Shown: positions 17,520 to 25,967 of the stretch, one piece after another | Numbering within the stretch: position 1 is the stretch's first letter | Layout: each line of letters opens with the position of its first letter | DNA from: Roseimicrobium gellanilyticum | Lineage (GTDB): Bacteria; Verrucomicrobiota; Verrucomicrobiia; Verrucomicrobiales; Verrucomicrobiaceae | DNA: 64,000 bases | Assembly: GCF_003315205.1 (NCBI RefSeq) | Contig: NZ_QNRR01000006.1 | Span: forward strand, 1 to 64,000 | Direction: 5' to 3' | Notes under the pieces: model-generated | The model's database searches: none | What the model saw: the letters and a program-made list of their open reading frames with translations, nothing else | Told to the model about the DNA's origin: nothing | Position numbers and translations under genes: made by a program

Positions 17520-18371
17520 CTAGGGCTTCGCCTGCAGCGTCTGCACGATGGAGGCTGCCACCTGATTCCCGAGCATCTCGTACCCCTTGGCATTGAAATG
17601 CACATCGTTCGGATTCTGCGCAGTGGCGAGATGCGGCGTGACATAACCGAACAGGTCATCCACCGCCACCCCATGCTTTTCCATCACCCGAACAGCAATG
17701 GCGTTGCGCTCCACGATGGAAGCCGGGTCCTGCTTCTTGGCCGCATCTACAGGAATGGGAGTCGTGCTGGCCCAGATGAGCTTTGCCCCGGTCTTCTTCA
17801 GACGGAGTACGATTTCCTCCAGGCGCTTCTCATAGTCCGCTGGCGGCGTGGCACGGTCATGGATGCCAAAGTTGAAGTGAATCACATCCCACTTCCCGCT
17901 GCCCAGCCAGATATCGAGTTTTTTCAAACCATTCGCGGCGGGGCCGCAGTTTTCCGGAGCACGGTGCACGTTTGCCTTGCCCTTCAGCGCATCGCGGGCC
18001 GCAATGGTATAACCACGTGATACAGAATCCCCAATAAGCAGCACACGCGGCAGAGCCGGATCGTCCTTCACAAACTCCCATGCGTTGCGTCGATTCTGGA
18101 TGCGTTCGGTCTTGTGAATCGGGAGGTAGAAATTCCCCAGGTTCTCCTGCAGCGTCTTCTCCCAGGCCTGCTCCTCCGGCGGCAGCTTCGCCACCACCGC
18201 CGCGTAGTCTGCGTCCCGTTTGGCATCCTGTTCTGCCTTCTTATCAGCAGCTTCCTTCGCATTGGTGGGCTCTGTGCCCGCAGGCCTCGCGGCATCCGCA
18301 GCGAAAGTGACGACGGGAGAGGCACTCAGCAGGGCACAGGCAAAAACAGGGAAGAATCGGGCGCACATCAT
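17520..18371 (-). CDS. SGNH/GDSL hydrolase, secreted
   Basis: A 283-residue exported esterase-like enzyme. An N-terminal signal (MMCARFFPVFACALLSASPVVTFAA) is followed by a charged Ala/Lys/Glu-rich linker (~26-70). The SGNH blocks are visible: block I 'RVLLIGDSVSRGYT' (nucleophile Ser), 'HFNFGIHD' (block III, Asn-type), and block V 'NPNDVHFNAKGYEMLG' with the catalytic Asp-x-x-His. The substrate could be an acyl group on a polysaccharide. It lies 54 bases from the kinase on the same strand but may be a separate unit. Confidence 0.9.
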   Translation of the reverse strand: MMCARFFPVFACALLSASPVVTFAADAARPAGTEPTNAKEAADKKAEQDAKRDADYAAVVAKLPPEEQAWEKTLQENLGNFYLPIHKTERIQNRRNAWEFVKDDPALPRVLLIGDSVSRGYTIAARDALKGKANVHRAPENCGPAANGLKKLDIWLGSGKWDVIHFNFGIHDRATPPADYEKRLEEIVLRLKKTGAKLIWASTTPIPVDAAKKQDPASIVERNAIAVRVMEKHGVAVDDLFGYVTPHLATAQNPNDVHFNAKGYEMLGNQVAASIVQTLQAKP

Positions 18372-18442
18372 AAGCCGGAGTATTCACAGCTCCTGCTCGC
18401 ATACAAGCGGGCACGTCCGGCATTTCAGGCGTGGCGTGCGAT

Positions 18443-18616
18443 TCAGGCAGCATGAGCATGCATGCCCACCATCACCAGATCGAACCAGACGGCCGCCCCG
18501 ACGAGGATGAGGAACTGGAGAAAGATGTCGAACGTCCTGCCGAGGAGAACGAAGCGGATCCAGACATGGGGAAGGGGGAGTAGCAGCGATCGCACGGTCA
18601 GAGCGGCGCCAAACAT
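18443..18616 (-). CDS. Small hypothetical membrane protein
   Basis: A 57-residue frame starting MFGAALTVRSLLLPLPHVWIRF, with two hydrophobic segments (~1-25, 30-50). It overlaps the end of the 138-residue membrane gene by 19 bases, which suggests translational coupling or a fragment. No family is recognised. The frame extends upstream without a good start, so this is a low-certainty gene. Confidence 0.45.
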   Translation of the reverse strand: MFGAALTVRSLLLPLPHVWIRFVLLGRTFDIFLQFLILVGAAVWFDLVMVGMHAHAA

Positions 18617-19014
18617 AGATAGATTGCGCAGCTTAAGGCAGTCAGCAGCAATGCGCCCAGCGCGCCCCACGTGAGTTGCAAGGTGGCTTGCGCAAAGCCG
18701 TGCCGACCAGTCTGCGCACACTCCCGATCAAATACTCGACCAAGGGGAGTCAACCGTGCGAGCAGATTCATCCCAATCAAGCCGAGGAAGACTCCCATTA
18801 CAAATGACGGGAACATGATCCAAAGAGGCCAAAGGGTATCTGTTTTTAAGATTTGTTGAGCCGAAACTCCCTTCATGCCGGCCACCACCTTGATCGTCCC
18901 AGCCACAGTGAGAAAAACGATCACAAACACGACCGGCATCAGACAAAAGCGAAGTGTTCTTCCAGACGTTGTCGAAGTCTGCATAGACACCAATCCCCGA
19001 TCCGCGTTGTTCAT
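18598..19014 (-). CDS. Hypothetical membrane protein
   Basis: A 138-residue protein with three hydrophobic segments: ~25-45, 65-90 and 110-135. N-terminal charged part MNNADRGLVSMQTSTTSGRTLRF; an alternative start is Met11. 'LWPLWIMFPSFVMGVFLGLIGMNLLARL' region (residues ~60-88) is a clear helix. No family is recognised. The start at 19014 is a conservative choice. Confidence 0.65.
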   Translation of the reverse strand: MNNADRGLVSMQTSTTSGRTLRFCLMPVVFVIVFLTVAGTIKVVAGMKGVSAQQILKTDTLWPLWIMFPSFVMGVFLGLIGMNLLARLTPLGRVFDRECAQTGRHGFAQATLQLTWGALGALLLTALSCAIYLCLAPL

Positions 19015-19212
19015 TCAAGCTCGATCGTCAAAGATGGGCTCCTCCCCTCCCGTTGGGAGACCCTTATCGTTATTTCTTATCACAATCATTAGGAGGGAAC
19101 ATTGCCTTCCACGTAAACACAACGTTTCGGCTGAACGCTACGTTTCGCCAACGGTCTGTATTTACATGATGTTCTCCAGTGCACAGACGTACCCTGTTGA
19201 ACAGGACCACAC

Positions 19213-19362
19213 ATGAAAACCAAAAGCCCCTCATCAGCCACCGTGTCCCCGTTGGTCAAGGAAGTGCGTCGCCTTCATGCCAATGGGAAGTCGCCTGACA
19301 TCATTGCCATCCGCCTCGGAGTGAAGGTCTCCCGGGTGCTGGAAATGATCGGCAAAAATTAA
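19213..19362 (+). CDS. Helix-turn-helix-like 49-residue microprotein
   Basis: A short open frame of 49 residues starting MKTKSPSSATVSPLVKEVRR and ending MIGKN. It has a Ser-rich N-terminus and then 'VRRLHANGKSPDIIAIRLGVKVSRVLEMI', the spacing expected of a homeodomain-like helix-turn-helix: a first helix up to ~24, a turn with GKS, a second helix 28-34 and a third from 38. Shortness and position between two other genes make this easy to miss. A plausible ribosome site (ACAGGA) lies a few bases upstream. It may be a DNA-binding regulator; the target is unknown. A terminator-like hairpin follows at 19428. Confidence 0.7.
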   Translation: MKTKSPSSATVSPLVKEVRRLHANGKSPDIIAIRLGVKVSRVLEMIGKN

Positions 19363-19427
19363 CAATCAACAATGGCGCACAACGTGCCACGCTTCCCCCT
19401 TCGATAGGACATTTCTCCCCCGAACAG

Positions 19428-19480
19428 GCCCGACCCGTGGCAGCGCATCATGAGCGCACCGCCGGTCGGGCTCTTTGTTT
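19428..19480 (+). terminator. Candidate terminator or small-RNA hairpin
   Basis: GCCCGACC (19428-19435) and GGTCGGGC (19464-19471) form an 8-bp perfect stem with a 28-base loop, followed by a T-rich tract (CTCTTTGTTT). It is on the same strand as the 49-residue HTH-like gene, ending 65 bases after its stop. The long loop and short T-tract make termination plausible but not certain; the loop could also belong to a small RNA. Confidence 0.6.
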
Positions 19481-19501
19481 CGGTGCGGCATCCAGTGCCG
19501 A

Positions 19502-20725
19502 TCACGCCATGGGCGGCGCGGCTGTTGTCACCGGCACTTCCCTCGATACCGGCTGACGCAGTCTTAACCCAATCGCCAGCGTAAGCACCATAAGCGCTGC
19601 AGCCACCCAAAAAGGCGTGCGACCATAGTGCGGCATACCTTCATCAAAGGTCAGCAACCAGCCACCGATAGTGGCGCCGAGAAAGCGTCCCATGCTGCCC
19701 GCAGATTGCATGAAACCCATCGCGCTTCCCTGCCAGCCCGCGGAGACACTCTGCGAGGCAATGCCATTGAGCGTGGGTTGCACGAGCGCATTGCCCATCG
19801 CCACAACGCAGCTGAGCGCATAGAGCCTCCAGTCATTTCCCACCAGAGGGAACAACGCGAAGGCAATTAACAGGCACGCAAAGCCCGTGCGTGCCATCGT
19901 CACTTCGCCCAGTAGAGGGAGCAATCGTCTCACGACCACGCCCTGCATGAGCACTCCCACCAGGCCGATCACCGCCATCACATGGCCCACGTCCCGCTCA
20001 TTCATGCCAAAGCGGTGGTTGGCGAAGAGCGAAAAGACCTGTGTCATGATCGCAAATGCAATGAGATTCACGAGGTAGCACGAGGCCGTGGTGAGATAGA
20101 GTGGAGCATCCGCATGCGCCAGCACCGTGGAGAGGGGTTGCTTCTCACGATGCAGGCCACGCTTCTCCGGCCCCAGACTTTCCGGCAGGGACGTGTAAAC
20201 GAACAAGGCATTGAGCAGGCAAAGCACCCCCACCGCATAGAATGGGGCACTGGAATCAATGGCCGCCAGATAACCACCCAGCGCCGGCCCAATCACAAAC
20301 CCGAGACCAAAGGCTGCGCCAATCATCCCCATGGCTCGCGAACGTTCCTCGGGCCTGGTGATGTCCGCGATATATGCCTGGGCACAGGAGACATTCCCCC
20401 CCGAGGCGCCGTCGATGATCCGCCCCACAAAGAGCATGGCCAGCGAATGCCCCTGTCCCATGATGAAATAACCAACCGCCGAGCCCAGGATGCTGATGAG
20501 CAGCACCGGCCTTCTTCCAATGCGATCAGACAATCGCCCCCACAGCGGCGAACCAATCACCACCATCAGTGAGAAGATGCCCGTGAGCAGCCCATTCTCG
20601 AGATTGCTCGCCTGAAACTCCTGGGCATACAGCGGCAGCACCGGAATGCACACACCAAAGCCGATGGTGCTCAGCAGGATGGTTGCGAAGATGAGAAGGA
20701 ACTGGGTGCGGCGAGGTGAGGACAC
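19502..20725 (-). CDS. MFS transporter (TetA/multidrug-type efflux)
   Basis: A 407-residue, 12-helix membrane protein. It starts with a hydrophobic first helix after MSSPRRTQFLLI; 'VCIPVLPLYAQEFQASNLENGLLTG' is followed by the MFS motif A 'GRLSDRIGRRPVLL'. 'SYIADITRPEERSRAMGMIGAAFGLGFVIGPALGG' (residues ~118-150; read here with A for the first S) is the motif C-type region of drug/H+ antiporters. The substrate is unknown. A LuxR-type regulator lies 78 bases upstream on the same strand, so the two may form a regulator/efflux pair. Confidence 0.9.
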   Translation of the reverse strand: MSSPRRTQFLLIFATILLSTIGFGVCIPVLPLYAQEFQASNLENGLLTGIFSLMVVIGSPLWGRLSDRIGRRPVLLISILGSAVGYFIMGQGHSLAMLFVGRIIDGASGGNVSCAQAYIADITRPEERSRAMGMIGAAFGLGFVIGPALGGYLAAIDSSAPFYAVGVLCLLNALFVYTSLPESLGPEKRGLHREKQPLSTVLAHADAPLYLTTASCYLVNLIAFAIMTQVFSLFANHRFGMNERDVGHVMAVIGLVGVLMQGVVVRRLLPLLGEVTMARTGFACLLIAFALFPLVGNDWRLYALSCVVAMGNALVQPTLNGIASQSVSAGWQGSAMGFMQSAGSMGRFLGATIGGWLLTFDEGMPHYGRTPFWVAAALMVLTLAIGLRLRQPVSREVPVTTAAPPMA

Positions 20726-20803
20726 GTGAGGGGAGGATACCCATCCACGCTACGCCGCCATGTGCAAGCTCACGTGTTCCCTGCACCCTGCTGAGGTTGC
20801 AGG

Positions 20804-21586
20804 TCAGAGCAGTCCCTCATTGATCACCCGCGTCACTGCCGTGGTCCGTGTCTCCACGCCCAGCTTCGTGAGGATGTTGCGGACATGCACGTTCGCCGTG
20901 CGCACGCTGATGTTGAGAATGGTGCCGATCTCGCTGTCGCGCTTGCCTTCCACCATCCACGACATGACTTCGCTCTCACGGCGCGTCAGGCCCAGATCGC
21001 GCAGCTTGGCGTAGTCGAGCGTCGCTTTCTTCGCCTTCTTGGGCGCCACTTCGCTGAGCAACAAGTGCGACTCGTAGGCGGTGACGACATGCGGCGCCAG
21101 CAGCGATGCCACGAACAAATCCTCATCCGAATAGTCGCGCCCGCCCCGGTTCAGTGTCATTCCACCAATGCCGTTGCTCGCGTGGATGGGAATCACGATT
21201 TGGTGCTTCACCTCCGCCTCGCAGAAGACCTCATTGTACAGATGCGTCTTGCGCAGATCCTGCTGGCTGATCAGGTCGCTGATGCGCATGCAGTCGCGAC
21301 TCCCTTCTATCAGGTATGGAAACGCCGGATGCTCAAACGGCACCAGCTCCCCCACACGCTGCTGGATGGCGACACGCTTGGCCTCGGGAAACGGGATGTT
21401 CTCCCAGATCAAATGGGATCCATCCCGCCCATAAATTTCGAAGGCGCAGCAGATGTCCTCAAAAAGCATGCCTGCCGCCTCAAAAAGTCTGCCGGACAGC
21501 TCTCCCTGTCCGTGCGCGTGCATCAAACGTGAGGCTTCTGTCACTCGCTTCCAAGTATCTGCGGGGAGACTGACCATAATTTGCAC
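20804..21586 (-). CDS. LuxR-type transcriptional regulator
   Basis: A 260-residue regulator. The C-terminal LuxR helix-turn-helix is clear at ~195-258 ('LGLTRRESEVMSWMVEGKRDSEIGTILNISVRTANVHVRNILTKL'). The N-terminal part (~20-190) resembles a GAF/autoinducer-binding-type sensor ('IVIPIHASNGIGGMTLNRGGRDYSDEDLFVASLLAPHV'), so a small ligand is likely. No receiver domain and no partner kinase are seen. The MFS efflux gene follows on the same strand. Confidence 0.85.
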   Translation of the reverse strand: MQIMVSLPADTWKRVTEASRLMHAHGQGELSGRLFEAAGMLFEDICCAFEIYGRDGSHLIWENIPFPEAKRVAIQQRVGELVPFEHPAFPYLIEGSRDCMRISDLISQQDLRKTHLYNEVFCEAEVKHQIVIPIHASNGIGGMTLNRGGRDYSDEDLFVASLLAPHVVTAYESHLLLSEVAPKKAKKATLDYAKLRDLGLTRRESEVMSWMVEGKRDSEIGTILNISVRTANVHVRNILTKLGVETRTTAVTRVINEGLL

Positions 21587-21779
21587 GAAAAAGCACGTGC
21601 TGGGCCATGATGCGGCGCGGACTAGGCAAAGGCAAGCCGGAACGATTCACGTCCTAAGCAAAGTTGCTTATATAAGAAAGTTCTAACTCCATCGTCTTAC
21701 CTCCTGCCGTATCAGAGGGTAACCGCTGATGCGGCTCCATCACTGGTGAGATGGAAGACATAATATGCGCATAGAAATT

Positions 21780-21854
21780 AATTCCCGACTTTTTGGTATT
21801 GGGGAGGGAATTGTTTCGGTGGGCGTCCTGGGAAACCGGGACGCCCGCTTTTTT
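21780..21854 (+). promoter_or_regulatory. Two-hairpin leader upstream of glutamate dehydrogenase, second hairpin is terminator-like
   Basis: Hairpin 1: AATTCCC (21780-21786) with GGGAATT (21806-21812). Hairpin 2: GGGCGTCC (21821-21828) with GGACGCCC (21839-21846), then GC and six T residues (21849-21854). It ends 70 bases before the gdhA start. No plus-strand gene lies upstream, so the terminator shape suggests either attenuation of gdhA or the end of a small RNA. The remainder of the gap (21587-21779 and 21855-21924) shows only a short CCATC/GATGG hairpin near 21736-21753 and AT-rich stretches at 21665-21690. Confidence 0.6.
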
Positions 21855-21924
21855 GCATGATTTCAGGCCGGGACGACTCCGGGCGTGCGATTTGCCAACG
21901 TTCGCTTGCCCGAAGGTGAGTGGC

Positions 21925-23223
21925 ATGGATAATCCGCCCAAAGTCAGCCCCATTCGCGCCATGCAAGAAATGCTCCTGGCCAGTCCGGTCTTCAAACAGG
22001 CCGCCGCGCAGTACGACCGCGCCGCCGAATTCCTGAACCTCAAGCCGGACACCCGGGAACGCTGCAAATGGCCCAAGCGGCTCATCTCCGTGTCCGTGCC
22101 CGTTCGCATGGACGATGGCTCTCTCCAGATGTTCTTCGCCCACCGGGTACAGCACCACCTTTCCCGTGGCCCGGTGAAGGGTGGTCTGAGGTACCACCCC
22201 TCGGTCGACATCGGAGAGGTAGCCGCGCTGGCTTCGTGGATGACGTGGAAATGCGCCCTCGCGGGATTGCCCTTCGGCGGCGGGAAGGGAGGCATTGCGT
22301 GCAATCCGCAGGCCATGAGTCCGCCGGAGCTGGAGCGACTCACCCGCCGCTTCACCCAGGAGATGATCCCCTTCATCGGCCCTCAAATCGACGTGATGGC
22401 GCCCGACGTGGGCACCAATGAGCAGGTGATGGCCTGGATGGTGGACACCTACTCCGTGCATGTGGGCTCACTCGAGCCAGGAATTGTGACTGGCAAGCCC
22501 CTGGGACTCTATGGGTCCAAGGCGCGGCGTGAGGCCACCGGCCACGGCGTGGCCTTCCTCGCCATGCTGGCCATCGAAAAGCTCGGCATGCAGGTGAAAG
22601 ATGCCACCGTGGTGTTGCAGGGCTTTGGCAATGTAGGCAGCTACGCCGCCCGGAATCTCTCCATGAACGGGGCGAAAATCATCGCTGTGGGTGACGCCAC
22701 CGGTGCGGTGTACAACGCCAGGGGACTCGATACCCGCCAGCTCATGCCGTACGCGATCGAGCACCGCGGCGTGGCAGGCTTTCCCGGAGGGGAGGCGATC
22801 CCTGCCGAGGAGCTGCTGACCTTGGAGTGCGACATCCTCATTCCCGCTGCCCTGGAGCGCGTGATCACGGAAGAAAACGCCAGCAAGCTCCGCTGCAAGG
22901 TTCTGGCGGAGGGTGCCAACGGCCCCACCACCACCGAGGCAGACGCCATCCTTGAGGCACGCGATGACATCTTCGTGATCCCGGACATCATGTGCAACAG
23001 CGGCGGCGTGATTGTCTCCTACTTCGAGTGGGTGCAGGCGCTGCAGCACATGTCCTGGACGGAGAAGGAGGTCCTGCAAAAGCTCGAGTCCATGCTCGCC
23101 GCCAGCTTCCGTGAAGTCCAGACCCTCGCGAAGCAAAAGAACCTGCCCCAGCGAGTGGCCGCCATGGCCCTTGGCGTGCAGCGCGTGGCAGAGACCAAAG
23201 AATTGCGCGGACTTTATCCATAA
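21925..23223 (+). CDS. gdhA: Glu/Leu/Phe/Val dehydrogenase (glutamate dehydrogenase)
   Basis: A 432-residue enzyme interconverting glutamate and 2-oxoglutarate plus ammonia. Visible: '[41 protein letters not shown]' region (~82-125) with the catalytic lysine in [16 protein letters not shown], '[19 protein letters not shown]', and an NAD(P) Rossmann segment '[17 protein letters not shown]'. Its length (~430) is that of the hexameric class. The start at 21925 (MDNPPKVSP) is set because the frame upstream runs through the leader hairpins. The specific cofactor is not determined; a C-terminal extension is absent. The next plus-strand gene (PEPCK) is 95 bases away. Confidence 0.95.
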   Translation: MDNPPKVSPIRAMQEMLLASPVFKQAAAQYDRAAEFLNLKPDTRERCKWPKRLISVSVPVRMDDGSLQMFFAHRVQHHLSRGPVKGGLRYHPSVDIGEVAALASWMTWKCALAGLPFGGGKGGIACNPQAMSPPELERLTRRFTQEMIPFIGPQIDVMAPDVGTNEQVMAWMVDTYSVHVGSLEPGIVTGKPLGLYGSKARREATGHGVAFLAMLAIEKLGMQVKDATVVLQGFGNVGSYAARNLSMNGAKIIAVGDATGAVYNARGLDTRQLMPYAIEHRGVAGFPGGEAIPAEELLTLECDILIPAALERVITEENASKLRCKVLAEGANGPTTTEADAILEARDDIFVIPDIMCNSGGVIVSYFEWVQALQHMSWTEKEVLQKLESMLAASFREVQTLAKQKNLPQRVAAMALGVQRVAETKELRGLYP

Positions 23224-23318
23224 ACGCGGCGCCACGTGGCACGCACTGTGATAGCCAAAGGTGTGCTTCCCAAAGCCACTCTCCACCCCTTTTTTTCACT
23301 TCCTCCCTTTCATCCCGC

Positions 23319-25097
23319 ATGACCTCCCATTCACGCCTGCAGCAATGGATTGAAGAAACCGCCGCGCTCACCCAGCCGGATCGCATCCACTGGTGCACCG
23401 GCACGCAGGAGGAATGGGACACGCTGTGTGAGGAACTGGTGCAGGCGGGCACGTTCAAACGCCTCAATCCCGAGAAACGGCCCAACAGCTACCTCGCCTG
23501 GAGTGACCAGAGTGACGTGGCCCGCGTGGAAGACCGCACATTCATCTGCTCCCAACGACAAAAGGATGCCGGCCCCACGAACAACTGGATGGCCCCCCTT
23601 GGAATGAAAGCCCTTCTCAAGGAGCGCTTCCGCGGCAGCATGAAGGGCCGCACCATGTATGTCGTGCCCTTCTGCATGGGCCCCATCGGGTCAAAGTTCA
23701 GCGTCATCGGCGTGCAACTCACGGACTCCGCCTACGCGGCCGTCAGCATGCGCATCATGACGCGCATGGGTACCGCCGTGCTGGAGGCTCTGGGGGAGGA
23801 TAGCGACTTCGTCCCATGCCTGCACAGCGTGGGCAAGCCCCTCGCTCAGGGCGAGAAGGATGTCCCGTGGCCGTGCAACCCGGAGAAGTACATCGTCCAT
23901 TTCCCGGAAGAGCGCAGCATCATGAGCTACGGGAGCGGCTACGGCGGCAATGCGCTGCTGGGCAAGAAGTGCCTCGCCCTGCGCATCGCCAGCGTGATGG
24001 GCCGTGACGAAGGCTGGATGGCGGAGCACATGCTCATCAGCGCCGTGGAATCTCCCGATGGGCAGAAGACCTATGTCGCGGCCGCCTTTCCCTCCGCCTG
24101 CGGCAAGACAAACTTCGCCATGCTCGTGCCCCCGAAAGGCTACGAAGGCTGGAAGGTGACCACCGTGGGTGATGACATCGCCTGGCTGCGCCCCGGTCCT
24201 ACGGGACGCCTTCATGCCATCAATCCCGAGTACGGCTACTTCGGCGTGGCTCCCGGCACCTCCTGGCAGAGCAATCCAAATGCGATGTCCTCCATGCGGG
24301 CCAACGCCATCTTCACCAATGTAGCCCTCACTGATGACAACGACGTGTGGTGGGAGGGCCTCAGCGATCCGCCGGCGCATCTCATCGACTGGACCGGCCA
24401 GGAATGGACGCCGGATTGCGGTCGCAAGGCAGCGCACCCAAATTCACGCTTCACCGCTCCGGCCAGCCAGTGCCCCACCATCGACCCCGATTGGGAGAAG
24501 CCGGAAGGCGTGCCCATTCACGCACTCATCTTTGGTGGCCGCCGTGCCACCACCATGCCCCTCGTATTCCAGTCCTTCAACTGGGTGCACGGCGTCTTCA
24601 TCGGCGCGAACATGGGGAGCGAAATGACTGCCGCCGCCGCAGGCACGATTGGCAAGGTGCGTCGCGATCCCATGGCCATGCTCCCCTTCTGTGGGTACAA
24701 CATGGGCGACTACTTCAAGCACTGGCTCTACATGCGGAAGAACATTCCTGAGCTGCCACGCGTGTTTCACGTGAACTGGTTCCGCAAGGACAAGGACGGC
24801 AATTTCCTCTGGCCCGGCTTTGGCGAAAACATGCGCGTGCTGGAGTGGATCGTGAACCGCTGCCGCGGCCGTGGTGCTGGTCATGAGACGCAACTCGGCT
24901 GGATGCCCCGGTACTCAGAACTGAATCTGAAAGGCCTCGAACACATCTCCCGCGAGACCTTTGAGCACCTCATGCGTGTGGATCACAAGGAGCTGCGCGC
25001 CGAGCTGCTCTCCAGCGAAGAGCTCTACCTCGACCTCTACGATCACCTGCCCAAGGAACTCATCTACCAGCGCGAGCTGCTGGCAGGGAGGTTCTAA
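23319..25097 (+). CDS. pckG: Phosphoenolpyruvate carboxykinase (GTP)
   Basis: Catalyses GTP-dependent interconversion of oxaloacetate and phosphoenolpyruvate (gluconeogenesis/anaplerosis). At 592 residues it has the GTP-PEPCK length. Landmarks: '[34 protein letters not shown]' region (~110-145), '[18 protein letters not shown]' with the reactive Cys261 in the P-loop-like motif, '[32 protein letters not shown]', and '[18 protein letters not shown]'. It lies 95 bases after gdhA on the same strand, which could join nitrogen assimilation and C4/C3 metabolism, but no shared promoter is shown. Confidence 0.97.
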   Translation: MTSHSRLQQWIEETAALTQPDRIHWCTGTQEEWDTLCEELVQAGTFKRLNPEKRPNSYLAWSDQSDVARVEDRTFICSQRQKDAGPTNNWMAPLGMKALLKERFRGSMKGRTMYVVPFCMGPIGSKFSVIGVQLTDSAYAAVSMRIMTRMGTAVLEALGEDSDFVPCLHSVGKPLAQGEKDVPWPCNPEKYIVHFPEERSIMSYGSGYGGNALLGKKCLALRIASVMGRDEGWMAEHMLISAVESPDGQKTYVAAAFPSACGKTNFAMLVPPKGYEGWKVTTVGDDIAWLRPGPTGRLHAINPEYGYFGVAPGTSWQSNPNAMSSMRANAIFTNVALTDDNDVWWEGLSDPPAHLIDWTGQEWTPDCGRKAAHPNSRFTAPASQCPTIDPDWEKPEGVPIHALIFGGRRATTMPLVFQSFNWVHGVFIGANMGSEMTAAAAGTIGKVRRDPMAMLPFCGYNMGDYFKHWLYMRKNIPELPRVFHVNWFRKDKDGNFLWPGFGENMRVLEWIVNRCRGRGAGHETQLGWMPRYSELNLKGLEHISRETFEHLMRVDHKELRAELLSSEELYLDLYDHLPKELIYQRELLAGRF

Positions 25098-25173
25098 AGA
25101 GCTTTGAACCAGCGCAATCCGATACATCGCTGGGAGCCGCCGGGAAGATTGCCCAGAAATTTTTGACGAATCC

Positions 25174-25191
25174 GGAGACGCTCGCGTCTCC
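25174..25191. repeat. Perfect 7-bp inverted repeat (GGAGACG CTCG CGTCTCC)
   Basis: Arms 25174-25180 and 25185-25191 with a CTCG loop, 76 bases after the PEPCK stop and before the ABC transporter. No T-run follows, so it is more like a small palindromic repeat than a terminator. Confidence 0.5.
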
Positions 25192-25265
25192 CAAGGATCG
25201 GGGGCACTCCCGCCTCCCGGTTTCGTCGCTTTCAGTCGTCCCGTATCTCTGGTAGAACCCTTCTC

Positions 25266-25958
25266 ATGCAATCACCCATGGTCGAGGCGCGGGGTCTCCG
25301 GCGCTCCTATGATCAAGACGCCGTGCAGGCCTTGCGCGGCGTGAGCTTCTCGATTGCCCGTGGCGAGTTCGTCTCCATCATGGGACCGAGTGGCTCGGGC
25401 AAGTCCACCCTGCTCCGTCTGATTGGCGCTCTCGACGACGAATTCGAAGGCACGCTGAACATTGATGGCGTGGACCTTCGAAAGCTGAAAGATCCCGAGG
25501 GGTTTCGCTCCAAGGTAATTGGCTTTGTTTTCCAGTCCTTTCATCTACTGCCCACGCTCACGGCTCTGGAGAATGTACAGATGCCAATGTTCGAGAGCAC
25601 GCGTTCTGGCCCTCAACGCAGGGCGCGCGCCGAATCCTTGCTGGAAGCCATGGGCCTGAAATCACGGATGCATCACCTTCCATCGAAGCTCTCCGGCGGG
25701 GAACGCCAGCGCGTGGCCATTGCGCGCAGTCTGGCAAATGAACCGAGCTTCCTCCTCGCGGACGAACCCACCGGCAACCTCGACAGCAAGAGTGCGCAGA
25801 TGATTCTCGAAGTGCTCGACGAAGTGCATGAGAAGCGGAACATGACCATCCTCATGGTCACGCATGACCCCATGGTGGCTGCTCGCGCGCAACGCAGCCT
25901 GCGCATGCTGGATGGCGAGATCGTGGAAGAAGTCCTGCATCGCAAACCCGCCGACTAG
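25266..25958 (+). CDS. ABC transporter ATP-binding protein (MacB/LolD type)
   Basis: A 230-residue ATPase. Walker A 'MGPSGSGKSTLLRLIGALD', Q-loop 'GFVFQSFHLLPTLTALENV', signature 'LSGGERQRVAIARSL', Walker B 'FLLADEPTGNLDSKS' and the switch His in 'MVTHDPM' are visible. The length and the 'FQSFHLLPTLTA' pattern place it with the MacB/LolD/FtsE group. It precedes the permease with a 9-base gap, so the two are co-transcribed. No membrane-fusion protein is adjacent, so a lipoprotein-type or antimicrobial-type exporter is possible; the substrate is unknown. Confidence 0.95.
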   Translation: MQSPMVEARGLRRSYDQDAVQALRGVSFSIARGEFVSIMGPSGSGKSTLLRLIGALDDEFEGTLNIDGVDLRKLKDPEGFRSKVIGFVFQSFHLLPTLTALENVQMPMFESTRSGPQRRARAESLLEAMGLKSRMHHLPSKLSGGERQRVAIARSLANEPSFLLADEPTGNLDSKSAQMILEVLDEVHEKRNMTILMVTHDPMVAARAQRSLRMLDGEIVEEVLHRKPAD

Positions 25959-25967
25959 CTCCGGCAC

